64,000 nucleotides of DNA from Patagioenas fasciata (GCF_037038585.1 NC_092525.1:1652969-1716968), one strand, 5' to 3'; shown: positions 23,866-34,720, numbered from the stretch's first letter. Numbers and translations: made by a program. The notes: a model not told the origin generated them from the sequence alone.

Positions 23866-24057
23866 TCATTCTTCACCACTCTGCAGCGGTTCTAGCAGGA
23901 GCTTCACACGTTTTCCCCCATTTAAGAGTTTAGATGCCAAAATATCCCAATAAGAACCATAATGCTTGTTTACATCTAGAATTGTCTTAAATATACGTCC
24001 TCCTATGCATGTTACAGAACACTGTAACCCTGCTTTGTATATTAACATGTAATACAT
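23866..24057 (-). other. Unrecognised minus-strand open frame
   Basis: A 63-codon frame on the minus strand has balanced amino-acid use, including a lysine- and leucine-rich end reading KRVKLLLEPLQSGEE before the stop. It lies between the CpG island at 24.1-24.7 kb and the candidate terminal exon. It could be an exon of the same transcript or chance. No family is recognised. Confidence 0.2.
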
Positions 24058-24221
24058 GCCACTAAAACCGTATCAATTAACTGACTAGACAAAGTTTTCC
24101 TCTGGAATTTAACACGTGCATTAAAACTCCTCCAAACCGAAGCCCAGCTCTACTAGGCCGTCCCACAAGCGCAGGGCTTGAGCTCTGGTTTGAGCCTGAT
24201 GCCGCACTCCCCGCGCCGGGC

Positions 24222-24256
24222 TGCAGTACCGCGCTGTGGCCACCGGGCGGCAGCAC
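24222..24256 (+). promoter_or_regulatory. CTCF-like site 1 (two-part motif)
   Basis: TGCAGTACC, nine spacer bases, then CCACCGGGCGGCAGCAC. This fits the CTCF core plus the known upstream module. The same two-part layout with an identical spacer occurs at 30411 and 31870. Confidence 0.65.
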
Positions 24257-24304
24257 CAGCGACACCCGGCGGCCGGTGCACCGCGGGAGCACCGGGGCGC
24301 CACC

Positions 24305-24314
24305 GCGCATGCGC
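24305..24314. promoter_or_regulatory. NRF1 site
   Basis: GCGCATGCGC is a perfect palindrome matching the NRF1 consensus, inside a CpG island. Confidence 0.6.
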
Positions 24315-24503
24315 GGAACCGGGGCTGAACGTGCGCGTGCGTGCGGGGGTGACCTGCACCGGGGTGACCACCCGGGATCACCCACAGCAAACGAGCCACC
24401 CGGGACAACGCGGAACAGAAAATCCGCTCTAGAGAACCACCCCACCCAGAGAACCCTCCTCGGCGGAACCTCCCGGCGGCCCGTTCGAGCTCTCTAGTGC
24501 CCT

Positions 24504-24680
24504 ATTTGCGTAGCCACGCCTCTGATTTGCATTTCTCCGCCCCATCCTCGCCCCGCCTGTCGTTCCCACGCGCCCCGCCCCTCCTCTTATCTCTCGCAAT
24601 CTGATTTGCAGGCTTCGAATCTCAATTTGCATTCTCCCCGCCTACTCACCTCCCTGCCCAAGCCCCGAGGAGATTTGCAT
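24504..24680 (+). promoter_or_regulatory. Cluster of five octamer (POU) motifs
   Basis: ATTTGCAT occurs exactly at 24525, 24625 and 24673, with one-mismatch forms at 24504 (ATTTGCGT) and 24604 (ATTTGCAG). Two pairs are each 21 bases apart, and the pairs are 100 bases apart, which reflects a ~100-bp direct repeat. GC boxes lie between them. Octamers are bound by OCT1/OCT2/OCT4-type POU factors. Confidence 0.6.
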
Positions 24681-24704
24681 ATCCGGCACGACGCTCTGCT
24701 CTGT

Positions 24705-24790
24705 TCTGTTTCTATTCGACCCCATCTATTTCTACTATTTCTACTTCTATTAATTCTCGTTCTATTTCTTTTCCTGTTTTCTGTTTCTTT
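24705..24790 (+). repeat. Degenerate TTCTAT microsatellite
   Basis: Repeated TTTCTATT / TTCTACT blocks form a pyrimidine-rich run immediately downstream of the octamer cluster. Confidence 0.6.
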
Positions 24791-27470
24791 CCCTGCGAAG
24801 TACAAACCACACCTGATCTCACAGATGTCCAGTGTAACCTGTAGTTGCTTTTGGTAAATATGAGCAGAACTTTACAGCACACGGTTTTCCCAGCAACATG
24901 AAGCAGAGAGCGTATTCAAAAAAAAAAAAAAACAAACCACAAACACAAAGACGACACACAGCCTTGTAAGTCGGGTGATTAATTCTATTCAGTACGCTTT
25001 TACTTAAGTTAGATTACAAGAAAACTAAATGGGGCTCGCCCAGTGCCCTGTGAGTAGTAAAAACCATCACCACACAGTCAGTCACTCAGCAGAGAGCTCG
25101 CAGCAGCTCCCCGGCTGCCGCAGTTATGGAACGAAGCGTCTGGCTCGCACACAGAGCCCCCCAGCCCCTGCTCCCACCGCTGACCAGGTGCGGGTGCCGT
25201 TCTGCTCCCTGGGGGCAGCTCAGGCCTTTCCCTCAAGTGCACCCGCCAGAGACATTTCCGGGTAAGGATGAGTTTTTTAATCCTTTCTATAAACAGAATT
25301 TCTTTGCATTTTAAAAACCTTGTACATCACTGACATTGACTCCTATGTCTCTTTTTACACATACGTATGTATTTAGGGAATATATTTGATTCATATACAT
25401 CATCTATTTCCACTGTAATATATATCTACTTAGACATCTACACACTTGCGTATGCATTTACATGTATATATCTGCTTAAACTTATACAGAATATCTGTTT
25501 ATGCTTATATATATCACCACTTATTATCTAGAATATCCATTTATACTTACGCACCTGTTTAGCCTTCTCTTTGGACACAAATATCTTTCTAGACTTGCAG
25601 ATGTTGGCATATTGTTACAATCATATTATTACATTTATGTATATTTAGACAGAGCTATCGATTCACACTTGGCGTGTGGCACGATGAGCAGGGACACGTG
25701 GCCAGCTGCACGGCTCAAGCACGAGGGACACCCCGACCTGCCAGGGAAAAGTGCCACTGAGAGCCAGACAGAAACAAAGTACGTCAGAGCACGCTGTCAA
25801 ATATTGGGGAAACACTCATAGCATCCAGTTGCCTCTCTTTTTCAGTTTTTAGAACAAATACCCATCTGCTTAAGTACACCTAATAAATTATATGCTGCAC
25901 CTACTCAACAATTACTCTTAACTATGGAAGTCAACATGTAAATTAGACCATTTTATTTGCTTTAAGTTTCATTGATAGGAAAATCACTGAGATAGAAGAC
26001 ATGGGTTTACTTTAAAAAATAAATAAATATCCCCATTCCTGCAGTGCAGCATAAGGCTACGAAAAAGGAGCGTCAGACTCACGAACACTTTTGGCTGCAC
26101 TGCAGCACACAGGGGAACACGTTTCTGTGACCGTGACAGCTCGACTGTCGCAACCGGGAACCCAAAGCCCAGCGGTGCCACCAACCTTTGCCAGGCCTGC
26201 TGTGCTGGGCTCTGCGGAAGGAAATGGACTTTGGTTGGTTGTTTCAAAGAAAATGAACAGTCCTGTTGTTGATGAGGCCACTGCCCACTACATCACCTGG
26301 GAAGATCCACTCGGAGGGCAGGTTCATAAAATGCAGCTTCTTGGAATGAGGAATGCTGCCGTTTTGGAAGATTTCTTACCAACTGAAGTCAGAACTACAC
26401 ACTGTAGGTTAAGAGAAAAAAGTCACTATTGAAACAATAACTCATCCAAACCACACATGGACTCACCGGCACCAGTTACGAGGCTGAAAGTGCTTCTTGG
26501 GAACACCTGGCAAACACGCAGAACAAAACCGATTTGCCCAGGTGCCTGTATCTCTGTCAGCTTTTTGAGTACTATTCTAAGATATTTTAAAAACCTATTG
26601 AGTGAAAAAGAACAAAGCATTTGTCATTGAATCAGGTTGTTTCTTCTGGACATCTGAACTCTTACAAACACCTCCTTTCCTCTTTTAGTACAAAATCATT
26701 TCCATAGTATCATTCAATAGTAAGCCCACAGAAACAGAAGATTATGCTTTCAGGAAGAGAAAATAACCAGAGGGAGGTGAGCTCTGCACAGGTGTACCGT
26801 GCTCCAGAACAGACCTTATTTTTAGTACTCCTGGTAAAATATTTCGTATTAAAAATATAGAAGGAGAGTCAGTGCATTCTTAATGTTAACTTTAAAGTCC
26901 ACTCTACAAGTACCTCAGGAAAAGTGCAGACACGCGTCCTAGCCGTACCTTGTACGGGCAGACCGCTCTGGATTCCTTCTGTCTGTCTGGTACTTCTGTA
27001 GCAGAAGACGGGGCAACCGCGGTGAAACGGTGGCAGCAGACATCCAGCTGAAAGAGGAAAAGCCCTTCAGAACAAAGCTGGAGAGGAACCTGACACTTCC
27101 TTTTTTCTTGTGAAGGCTACAGTTGAGTGCAGAAAAAAGTATTTTGCACCATCTTCAGTACAGCTGTTGATACGGCCACTGGAGCGTTTGCGTTTCTTGG
27201 ATAACCAGGCCATTTTTGACTCATTGGCAGTCTGAGTTCCCTAGAACACATTTTCCCAGATACACACAGAACACAGACACAGATATCACCCAAGTATAGC
27301 CAAGATTTCCTTCCTCGCCCTGGATGCTGTCATTGAAGAGCCCAGCAGCCCATCCGTCCTCGTGAACCGCCCCACTGGAAAAAAAAAAAAAATTATCTTT
27401 TCCAGGCTGTTTCTTCAAAGGGTAAAGATATTTTAAATTGCAGTTATCTTTTCCAACAAAGTGATTTTGT
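24791..27470. other. 2.7 kb with no assignable gene
   Basis: There is a run of 14 A at ~24918. An AT-rich, loosely repetitive stretch at 25320-25660 contains recurring TATCTACTTA / TATCTGCTTA blocks. The sequence near 27190-27260 resembles 31940-31990. A 113-codon frame at 26091-26432 is unrecognised and lacks clear splice signals. I see no RNA gene. Confidence 0.5.
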
Positions 27471-27479
27471 GATTCCTTT

Positions 27480-28310
27480 GAAAAGGAGGGTAAGCTTGCC
27501 AGAGAAAGATAGGGACAGGGAGCAAGACAAGGTGACACAGAGAGAGGGGCAAAAGGGCCAGGGAGCAGGGCAAAGGGAAGAAGAGGCCAAAATGAGAGAC
27601 AAGGAGCAGGAGACAGAGACGGTGGGAAAAATCCTAGAATGGGCAGTGGCAGAGACAGACAAAGGAGAAGTGGGCGCCGGGCTGCGGGACAGAGACAGGA
27701 AGGAGGAAACGCAGTGACAGGGAGCAGGGCAGAGCGACAGAGAAACAAAAACAAAGAGGGAAGAGGACAGAGAAACCAGGAGTAAGACAAGAAGAAGGGC
27801 AGAGAAACAGGAACCGGGGTGGGTAGGGAGCAGGACCAAGAGATGGAGCGAGGATGGAGATGGAGGAAGAAACCTGGGATGGCCAACAGGACAGGGAAGA
27901 ATATGACTGTGGGTAGGGAGCAGGACACAGGGATACAGCGAGAAACAATGGGACAGGGAGCAGCATTAAAGGTCAGAAAGAATAAGAGATGAACAGGAAG
28001 GAGGAATGGAACGCTGAGATGCTGAACAAGAAACGCCAGCAACAGTGAGCAAGACAAACGAATAGAGAGAGAAGGGCAAGGCAGGAAGAAGAGAGATAGG
28101 AAGGTGGGAGATAAGAGCTGCACGTACAGGTACTGAGAAGAAAAGAACAGCAGGGAACAGGCCAGAGAAACTGTGGGGAAAAAAAGAGACTGATGCAGAT
28201 CAAGACAAAGATATGGAAAAGGGAAAAACAGCTATAGAAGATGGAGCAGGACACAAAAATAGAGAGAAAAGGAGAGGTATAGGGAAGCAAAATTTTAAAA
28301 TAATAATAAT
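27480..28310 (+). repeat. Purine-rich degenerate tandem tract
   Basis: About 830 bases are almost all A and G on the top strand, built from recurring GACAGGGAGCAGGAC and AGAGACAGAG blocks (GGGAGCA at 27516, 27561, 27719, 27826, 27918 and 27954). Spacing is irregular, so it is a decayed repeat. It explains the 300-codon minus-strand frame, which is a leucine/serine/proline string. Confidence 0.75.
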
Positions 28311-28329
28311 AAACCAAAACCACCACCAA

Positions 28330-29330
28330 GGAGGGGCAGGGAGGCACCAGGACACACAAGCCGGGGACGAGGCCCCGAGGGCCAGGGACTCACAGCGGCT
28401 CTCGCTTTCGGTGGCTGCCAGGAGGCTTCTAACAGCTCAGACGCTCCCGTCTCCTTCTCTCCTCCCTTCCTCTCCGGTAACTCGGGGCGCTCGGCCGTCC
28501 TCAGCCTAGGAGAACACGGTGGGGTGTCAGGGCTCCTACGAGACGAGGCTTCGGGGACATGGAGCCTCGCTGGCTCGCTCGCCAGGCAGCCGTCCCGCTC
28601 CAGGATACGCGCACGGACCCTGCCGCGCACGTTGGCCCCCGGCCCGCCACACGCCGCGCAGAGGGAGCCTTCGCCACCCGGAGAGAGGGGCTCGCTCTCT
28701 CGCCCGCTGCAGGAAGCGGACATTGGGCCGACGGCCCCGCATTTCTTCCTCTTTACCTCTCCCCAACCTCTCTGGCTCCAGCAGCAGCAGCCCCCGTCCA
28801 CGCACGGGACGTGCTCCCCTGTCCCTTCTCCCGCCACGCTGCCAGACGAGCCTCGCCAGCCCGAGGCGGGCGCAGCCAACGGCATCCCCCGGGCTGGGAG
28901 TGAACGGCCACATCCTCAGCGCGGCCTCTGGGAGAGGGAGAGAAGAAGCAGCGGCCGTTAGCACCGTAGCTCACCCCTGCCCCAGCCTGCTCCTTCCGCA
29001 GGGGCCACCGGAGAGGTGCCGAGGGCCGGCTTGCTGCCTTCACGACGGGTCTTGGGAGCGGCCCAGGAACACGGGACGGGTTCGCAGGAGCTGCCGGAGC
29101 TGGGGGCGGCTGCACGGGGCGAGCGGGGCCGCGGGAGGAGGCTTGGCGGGAGCTCTGGCGAGCTGGGGACGCACCCGGCGTCTGCCCCCGGCCGGCTGTC
29201 GCCTCCTGCTCCTCTCCCGCACGCTGGGGACGGAGGACGGCGCCGCGTCTCCCACCTGGGTGCTGCTCCCCAGGTTCCATTCCCCGCCTGGGCTGGGGGG
29301 TCTGCTGAGCATCGGGCGTTCACAGCTCCC
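28330..29330. promoter_or_regulatory. CpG island
   Basis: One kilobase of GC-rich, CpG-dense sequence directly follows the purine tract. All three frames on both strands are long-open, so the 279- and 196-codon frames are not trusted. It is probably a promoter or first-exon region of an unrecognised transcript. Confidence 0.55.
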
Positions 29331-29339
29331 CCTCAGAAA

Positions 29340-30340
29340 CACAGAAATTCCAAATTAGAGTTCAGCCTCTGAAAAAAGTAGAGCAGGAGAAAGCAGAGGA
29401 ATTAGTCAGAAGAAGGGACAGGAGAGCAGCTGAGCTAACGGAGGATTCGAGGGAAACGGGCCACCTCAAAACACAAGGCATCCTCAAAAAACCAGAGCAA
29501 CTGCAGCAACGCCAGACAGCATTAAGACAAACTGACACCGTTTAGGACACGCTCAGCATAAAAGCAAACACATCCACCGGTGCAGGAAAGCATCTCGCCC
29601 CTTCCCCACAGCACCGCCACAGGACACAGCCCTGTGAGGCCACGGGATGGGCTTGTACTGAAACGGAGATATAAGCTTGACAGCAGAGTCAATTACACCG
29701 TTAAGCAGGCAATGTTTCTTTCATCTGCACTGGGGAGCTCTGGGGGTCGTCCTCTGTAAGTGCTCCCACGACTGGATACTCTTGCATTGCTTATAGTCAC
29801 ACAGCTGCTACATATTAATTACAATTGCTTTAAATTTTGAACATACTATATATCTAGCCTAAGAAATAATTGATGAAGTTACTTATAAATGTTTAGTTTC
29901 TCACTCACAACACATCTATTAGTTAAATATAAACTAAGCTCTCAGCTTCTAAACAATGTGTTATTAAATCTTCTGTCTCCCTCTTGTCGTGCAGAAGGAT
30001 CTAAAACGTGAAAAACATCCCCTCATCGTGCCGGCGGTCAGAAAGCATTTACCTCACGTGAACCGGTTAATGAAGGGTACATCTTCTATAACTTCATCGC
30101 AGTATACATTAACTTGGTAGCTTCTCTTGAATTCCCCCCTTTTCAATATACTTGCAAACTCTTTGGCAGTATAAATCTACGAAATATTATCATCTCGCGT
30201 TGTGGTACAGCACAATTATTTGTTACCCACTAGCGGTACCAAACAGACCACTGTAGCGTAACGTAAGTAAAAACGACTAGCATCAAAATCAGAGTCCTAA
30301 GATCAATGCTGACAGAACTGCGAAGCCGCAGCTCCTGCCG
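29340..30340. other. 1 kb intergenic or intronic sequence
   Basis: Ordinary to AT-rich sequence. No gene, RNA or repeat recognised. Confidence 0.5.
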
Positions 30341-30410
30341 GTTCTGACGTTGGTTTCTGGCACTTCTGACCGCTTCGGGTCAAACGGCGCCTCTTCCCCC
30401 GGCCGTGCGC

Positions 30411-30445
30411 TGCAGTACCCGAGTTTCGCCACAGGGCGGCAGCAC
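30411..30445 (+). promoter_or_regulatory. CTCF-like site 2
   Basis: TGCAGTACC, nine spacer bases, then CCACAGGGCGGCAGCAC. Same orientation and spacing as sites 1 and 3. Confidence 0.65.
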
Positions 30446-31044
30446 TGAGACCGCCGCGGCAGCCCCGGGCGAGCGGTCGTGCCGCGTTTCGCGGGAACCC
30501 CGCAAAATAAACCCCAGAAAACAAACGCGACAAAACAAAAAAGCACACAGAGAGCCGCGGAACGAAAGCCGCACGTACAGGACACAGAACCCGCCGGGCC
30601 TCGCCCCGAGCTCCCGGCGAAGCGGCGCCCGACCCGCCACGCCACCGAGCCTGCAACCGCGCCTTCGCTCCCACCAGCTTCGCCAGCTCGGCCGTAAGGG
30701 CAGCGGGGAAACCGAACCGAACGCCTCCTCACCGCGCCGGCCCATCCCACTCCCCCCGTTCCAACGGCACGGTCACCCTCGCCGCGGACGCAGTCACCTG
30801 CCGCCTCTTTCGCCACTCCGTTCCCCTCGCACTCTCCCACCGTCCCGCGGCGGGAGGCTCCCGGCTGTCGCCTCCTTCCCCTCTGCCTTTCTGCCGCCTC
30901 CGGGGACCTCACGAAGGGCTGCCCTGAGCCGCCTACCTCCAGGTCCCCGGGCGCCGGTTGCAGCAACCGCTCCGCAACCGCCCCGACCCCCGTTCCCGTT
31001 AATTCCCGGTACCCACCCCGAGACACCACGGACCCGCTCGCCAG

Positions 31045-31460
31045 GACCCGCGCTGATTGGCTGCTTTCCACCCCCCCACACTGTCCTCCTATTGGATGCT
31101 CCGTCCGGTGCCCAGGAGCCAGCAACGCCCGCCCCTCCGGCAAAATGATAGCCTGCCTAGGCACGTCAATCACCATTTTCTCCGCCTATCAGCGCTCGCA
31201 GTTTGGGCATGCACAGTAGGGAGGCAGCAGCACCCGCCCCCTTCCGCAACACGATTGGCTGCCGAGAACCAGTCAATCACCATTCTCTCGGCCCATCAGT
31301 ACTCGCAGTTTGCTCATGCGCAGTACGGAGCCTCCGACACCCGCCCCTCCGGCAATCTGAGTGGCGGACAGAATGGCAATTGACGTGCCTTGGCAGCCTA
31401 TCAGCGATCCGCCCCCCCCCCCCAGCCTTCCCGCGCCATCTGATTGGCCCGCTCTGCACC
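31045..31460 (+). repeat. ~107-bp tandem promoter repeat
   Basis: GTCAATCACCATT at 31165 recurs at 31272, with matching downstream parts: CTATCAG/CCATCAG, CTCGCAGTTTG, a CATGC(G/A)CAGTA block, then CCCGCCCC and a CCGGCAA/CCGCAA block. Further partial copies lie upstream (CCCGCCCCTCCGGCAA near 31130) and downstream (CTATCAGCG near 31400). Inverted CCAAT boxes are carried along. This is tandem duplication of a promoter module. Confidence 0.75.
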
Positions 31461-31869
31461 CTCACCCGTCTGCTCTCCGCCCTGCCGGGACCCCCACGCC
31501 CTTTGCCCGCGCGGCTTCCAGCAGCCGCGTTTGAAAGGAAACAACAAACCGCGCTCCTTTGCTTTACGCTGACAAGGGGGGCGGGTGGTCACCTACCCTT
31601 AAATTCATTGTGAACAGAGAGAGCCCTAAGGAGCTCCGGCTGGCAGGTTTCTCTCCCCTGTGCCCGGGACCGAGGAGACGCCGCCGCCTCCTGCCGCCGC
31701 CTCGCCCATTCCCCTCGCAGCGGGGCCTCCCCGGGAGAGCCGGGGGCCTCGTTTTTTCCCGGCTGCTCGTCCGACCGCTGCCCCCCCCTTTCTGACGGGC
31801 ACGACGCCGCCCGCAGTGGCAGAGTCCCCCTCTTACCCGCGGCACGGGCACCGGGCGCCGCTCCCCAGC

Positions 31870-31904
31870 TGCAGTTCCGGGCGGTGGCCACCAGACGGCA
31901 GCAC
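31870..31904 (+). promoter_or_regulatory. CTCF-like site 3
   Basis: TGCAGTTCC, nine spacer bases, then CCACCAGACGGCAGCAC. Third member of the same-orientation series. Confidence 0.65.
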
Positions 31905-32010
31905 CGAGCGCGGTCACGCAGCGCCCCCCGGGCCCCGCAGCGCGGGCGCTTTTTCTTGACCCGTGGGCAGCCTGAGCTCCCCGAACGCGCTTTCCCAGAG
32001 CCGCGCACAT

Positions 32011-33465
32011 GGCAGACACACTGATAAAAGATAATAGCCCGACATTGCTAAAATGTGTTTTTTTCCTAAAGATGCCTTCTGTCCTAATAAAATACATTGC
32101 CTCTCCCTGTGCCCCGTGTCTTGTCTGCAGCAGTAACTCGGCTCGCCCGCAGCTGTGGCAGCTCTGCTGCTGCTACAGGGTCAGTTCCAGCCCTTACCCT
32201 CGGCTGAGCAGCAGCCGGGCAGGCGCTGCTGCTCTGGGCGCTGCGCATCCTTCAGGAACGGTTCTCAAACGATCCTGTGCAACGATGTCCAGAGCCAGGA
32301 CCCCCGCGGCGGGGGACAGGAGCACACGGCCGGGCCCGTCCCGGCTCGGGGCTGTTTCCGCAGTCGCTGTGAGCTGATCCGTGAGCTGGAACCAACCTCC
32401 CCATGCCCCGGCCCGGCCCTTTGTCCCCGGCTTTCCCAGGGCAGCGCAGCGGGCTGGGTCACACCAACTGTTCTCTGCTGGCACCACCCAGCCGGGTCAC
32501 CTGTGTCTGCGGTTGTGGGGACACCCCACGGGCTCCCTGGAAACGGACATCACAGCACTGAGAGGGGGCGTTCAGGAGCCTCTGCGCTTTTGGGTTGGTT
32601 TGTTTGGGGTTTTTTTCCTTTTGTTGTTTTGATCGTTAGCTTCTTGTTGTCGGTTGGTTTGTTTTTAAGCTGTTACTCTATATAGCTCATCCATGGTGCT
32701 TATAGAGCATGGGTAAATCTACCCTGCTTCCTCACAGGAGACAACCATCTCGCTTTACAACAGGTGATTGAATCTGCTATAGAAAAGTTCAACCACCTCC
32801 TGTACAGCAAAGGATAAAAGAAAGTATGGATTTTTGTTGCATCTAATCCCCAATGCAAGTACCCATTAACAATACATTAGCAGTGGGTTCCTTCAAATAT
32901 TCACAGTGAAGGTAGTTCCTGGCACGATTGTATTAGCGTTCTTACTATTTTACGGGAGAAACACAGGGCACAGCTGATTTTGCCCACGTGCAGCGCAGTG
33001 ATCACACGGGTGCGGTGAACCGGGTGGAAGGCCCTAGAAAAGGAAAATCAGCCTCCGGGTGCAGGGCCAAAACAGAAATCCTTTTCAAACTGTGCCATTT
33101 TAAAAAGCTACCAGGGGTATAAAGCAGAAAAAAGAGCAGTGAATGTGTATAATGACACAATTCGATGGTTCTCCAGTTCCATGATGTGCTCTTTTACTAA
33201 CAGTGTCTGCTGGAGTGGATACCCTGGACACCAACAAGCGGGTCCTGGTGCTGTGCCCATGGTGATTCATCCACTGTGGCCGTGGGTGTCAGGCCCTGAT
33301 ACAATAGACACAAAACCTTGGGAGGGAGGTGATCACAGTAGAACGCTTAAAGATAATGAGCTAGCAGACTTGATTTAATCTTTATTTAAAAATACACATG
33401 GCTGCTGTCTTTTCTACAGTTTAGGTAGGACGGGCTCCAATATCTCTATGAATTACAATACATGA
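32011..33465. other. 1.4 kb with no assignable gene
   Basis: GC-moderate sequence passes into AT-rich sequence. There is a minus-strand AATAAA (plus TTTATT near 33380-33385) that could be a polyA signal for the ERV remnant to its right. Nothing else is recognised. Confidence 0.4.
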
Positions 33466-33973
33466 CAAAAATTAAAGGGGGAAAGCTCTATTTTTACAAT
33501 GGTAAATACAGTCTAAATCAATTTGGGAAACAGGTAAAGGGGTGTAGCAAATGAGGCACAGACGATCCTGTTTTATCTCAGAAGGCTTTGGCGTATTTAC
33601 AGCTTTAGGCACAGCGTGTCCAATCCCGTATAAAATGCACTGTCCATACCAATTCAGCCTGTCCCCCGAAATAAGGACATCAGGATGCCACCCTGCATTC
33701 ACCAAGGGACAATCCTGATCTAATGTTCTCTGTGTATTCTACACCAATATCTGTTCGTCAACAAACCTTTTACTGGTTTCAATTTCTTTCCCTGATTGTC
33801 CTTTTTCAAATACAATGCGTATGTAACATTTTGTATTGTGTAATATGCATTATATAATAGACAATATATGATTTAAAACATATATCTTACTATATATTAC
33901 ATGTAGTGCATTGCTATACTACACATCTCAAGGTATACCCACCCAGACCTGTGCAGCATATTAATATTCTTTA

Positions 33974-34006
33974 CAGTGGCCACCATTAATTACAATATTC
34001 AATCAG
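33974..34006 (-). pseudogene. gag: gag matrix motif remnant (Ser-primed ERV)
   Basis: The frame LIEYCN-stop-WWPL-stop identifies a gammaretrovirus-like matrix domain. The surrounding frame is open only over short stretches. Confidence 0.6.
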
Positions 34007-34565
34007 ATTCCCCCTGGTAGCTTTCCCCAGGGAGTCAAACGATCCTTTTCCAATGTCACAAAATACAGCCGGGGGGGACTTCTTTCGAATCCCTCCTGTC
34101 CCTTGTCCACTACCTATTTCACAATCACAATAACAAACAATTGGTTAACCGTAAGTATTGGACTATAAAATCACCCAAGACACAAGTAACAACAAATCAC
34201 TAAAGACACAAACAATTATACAATTGCTAAGGCACAAACAGCAAAATCACTAAAGGTACCTTTATCAAATTACTGTTCCCTCGTTTTTCTCTTTTATTTA
34301 TTGTTTTCTCATTTTCCTCTTTAGTTTTTTTATTTCTTTTTAATTTACCCAATTTACCAAAACGCGCAGACCCAACGCGCTGGTGTCGCCCACGTCTCGC
34401 GCAGGCAGCCTGCAAACAAACCAGACTATGAAAGTGCCTTATCTCATTGATGGGGTTTTACCCACGTCCCGAGCTGGCCCGAGGATCCGTGATCCCTTCC
34501 GGGAATTCCCCGGTGCCGGCACAAGGTCCCAGAGATCCTGGGGTCCACGGGAGGTCAGGCAGATT

Positions 34566-34583
34566 ATCCCATCCTCGTCGCCA
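34566..34583 (-). other. Primer-binding site matching tRNA-Ser(GCU)
   Basis: The minus strand reads TGGCGACGAGGATGGGAT. To my knowledge this is the exact complement of the 3' end of vertebrate tRNA-Ser(GCU) including CCA. Serine-primed ERVs are uncommon. The preceding LTR end does not show a canonical CA. Confidence 0.7.
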
Positions 34584-34720
34584 GAAAACGATACCGAAAA
34601 GTCGGCAAACAGACTCTCTAACACTGTTTTGAAAGTGTTAAAAAGCAGGCACTTTTATTACGGCGCGCTGGGCACTCGGGGGATCGCTCCTCTAATCCAG
34701 CGTGTGTTCCGCTTTCCTCT

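Larger units (their letters stand above)
24120..24700. promoter_or_regulatory. CpG island / promoter with CTCF, NRF1 and octamer motifs
   Basis: GC- and CpG-rich sequence contains a CTCF-like site (24222-24256), a perfect NRF1 palindrome GCGCATGCGC (24305-24314), several CCCCGCC boxes (24540-24590), and a cluster of POU octamers (24504-24680). This mix is typical of a promoter. Direction is uncertain; the minus-strand candidate exons at 23.3-24.06 kb would fit leftward transcription. Confidence 0.65.
30345..32010. promoter_or_regulatory. Large composite CpG island
   Basis: GC-rich, CpG-dense sequence holds two CTCF-like sites (30411-30445 and 31870-31904), four inverted CCAAT boxes (ATTGG at 31056, 31091, 31254 and 31443), a CATGCGCA NRF1-like site (31315-31322) and a ~107-bp tandem promoter repeat. 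The 295-codon minus frame and 247-codon plus frame overlap each other and are composition artefacts. The layout suits one or two divergent promoters, but no downstream coding exon was recognised. Confidence 0.6.
33472..34720 (-). mobile_element. 5' part of a second ERV (Ser-primed, gammaretrovirus-like), minus strand
   Basis: Read on the minus strand: an LTR end (34720 to ~34584) with polyA signal AATAAA (plus 34654-34659), then a primer-binding site (34566-34583), then a leader, then a gag matrix remnant. The matrix remnant reads LIEYCN, stop, WWPL at plus 33974-34006, matching the motif LIxYCNxWWPLYKL typical of gammaretrovirus-like matrix proteins. Two in-frame stops lie in that motif, so it is dead. 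An open frame at 33472-33705 lies where gag would continue, but I cannot identify it. No pol, env or 3' LTR is seen. The element abuts the integrase of the neighbouring ERV in the same orientation. Confidence 0.7.

Noticed and set aside
27221..28123. 300-codon minus-strand frame rich in Leu, Ser, Pro, Phe and Cys
   Set aside because: It is the complement of a purine-rich degenerate repeat, which yields stop-free pyrimidine codons. An overlapping frame is also open.
28519..29358. 279-codon frame in the 28.3-29.3 kb island
   Set aside because: Several frames on both strands are open over the same bases. Proline/arginine/alanine-rich composition is typical of GC-rich DNA.
30289..31176. 295-codon minus and 247-codon plus frames in the 30.3-32 kb island
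   Set aside because: They overlap each other and cover CTCF-like and CCAAT motifs. No recognisable domain.
33139..33378. 79-codon plus-strand frame left of the Ser-primed ERV
   Set aside because: No family resemblance. It overlaps a minus-strand polyA-like signal and is probably chance.
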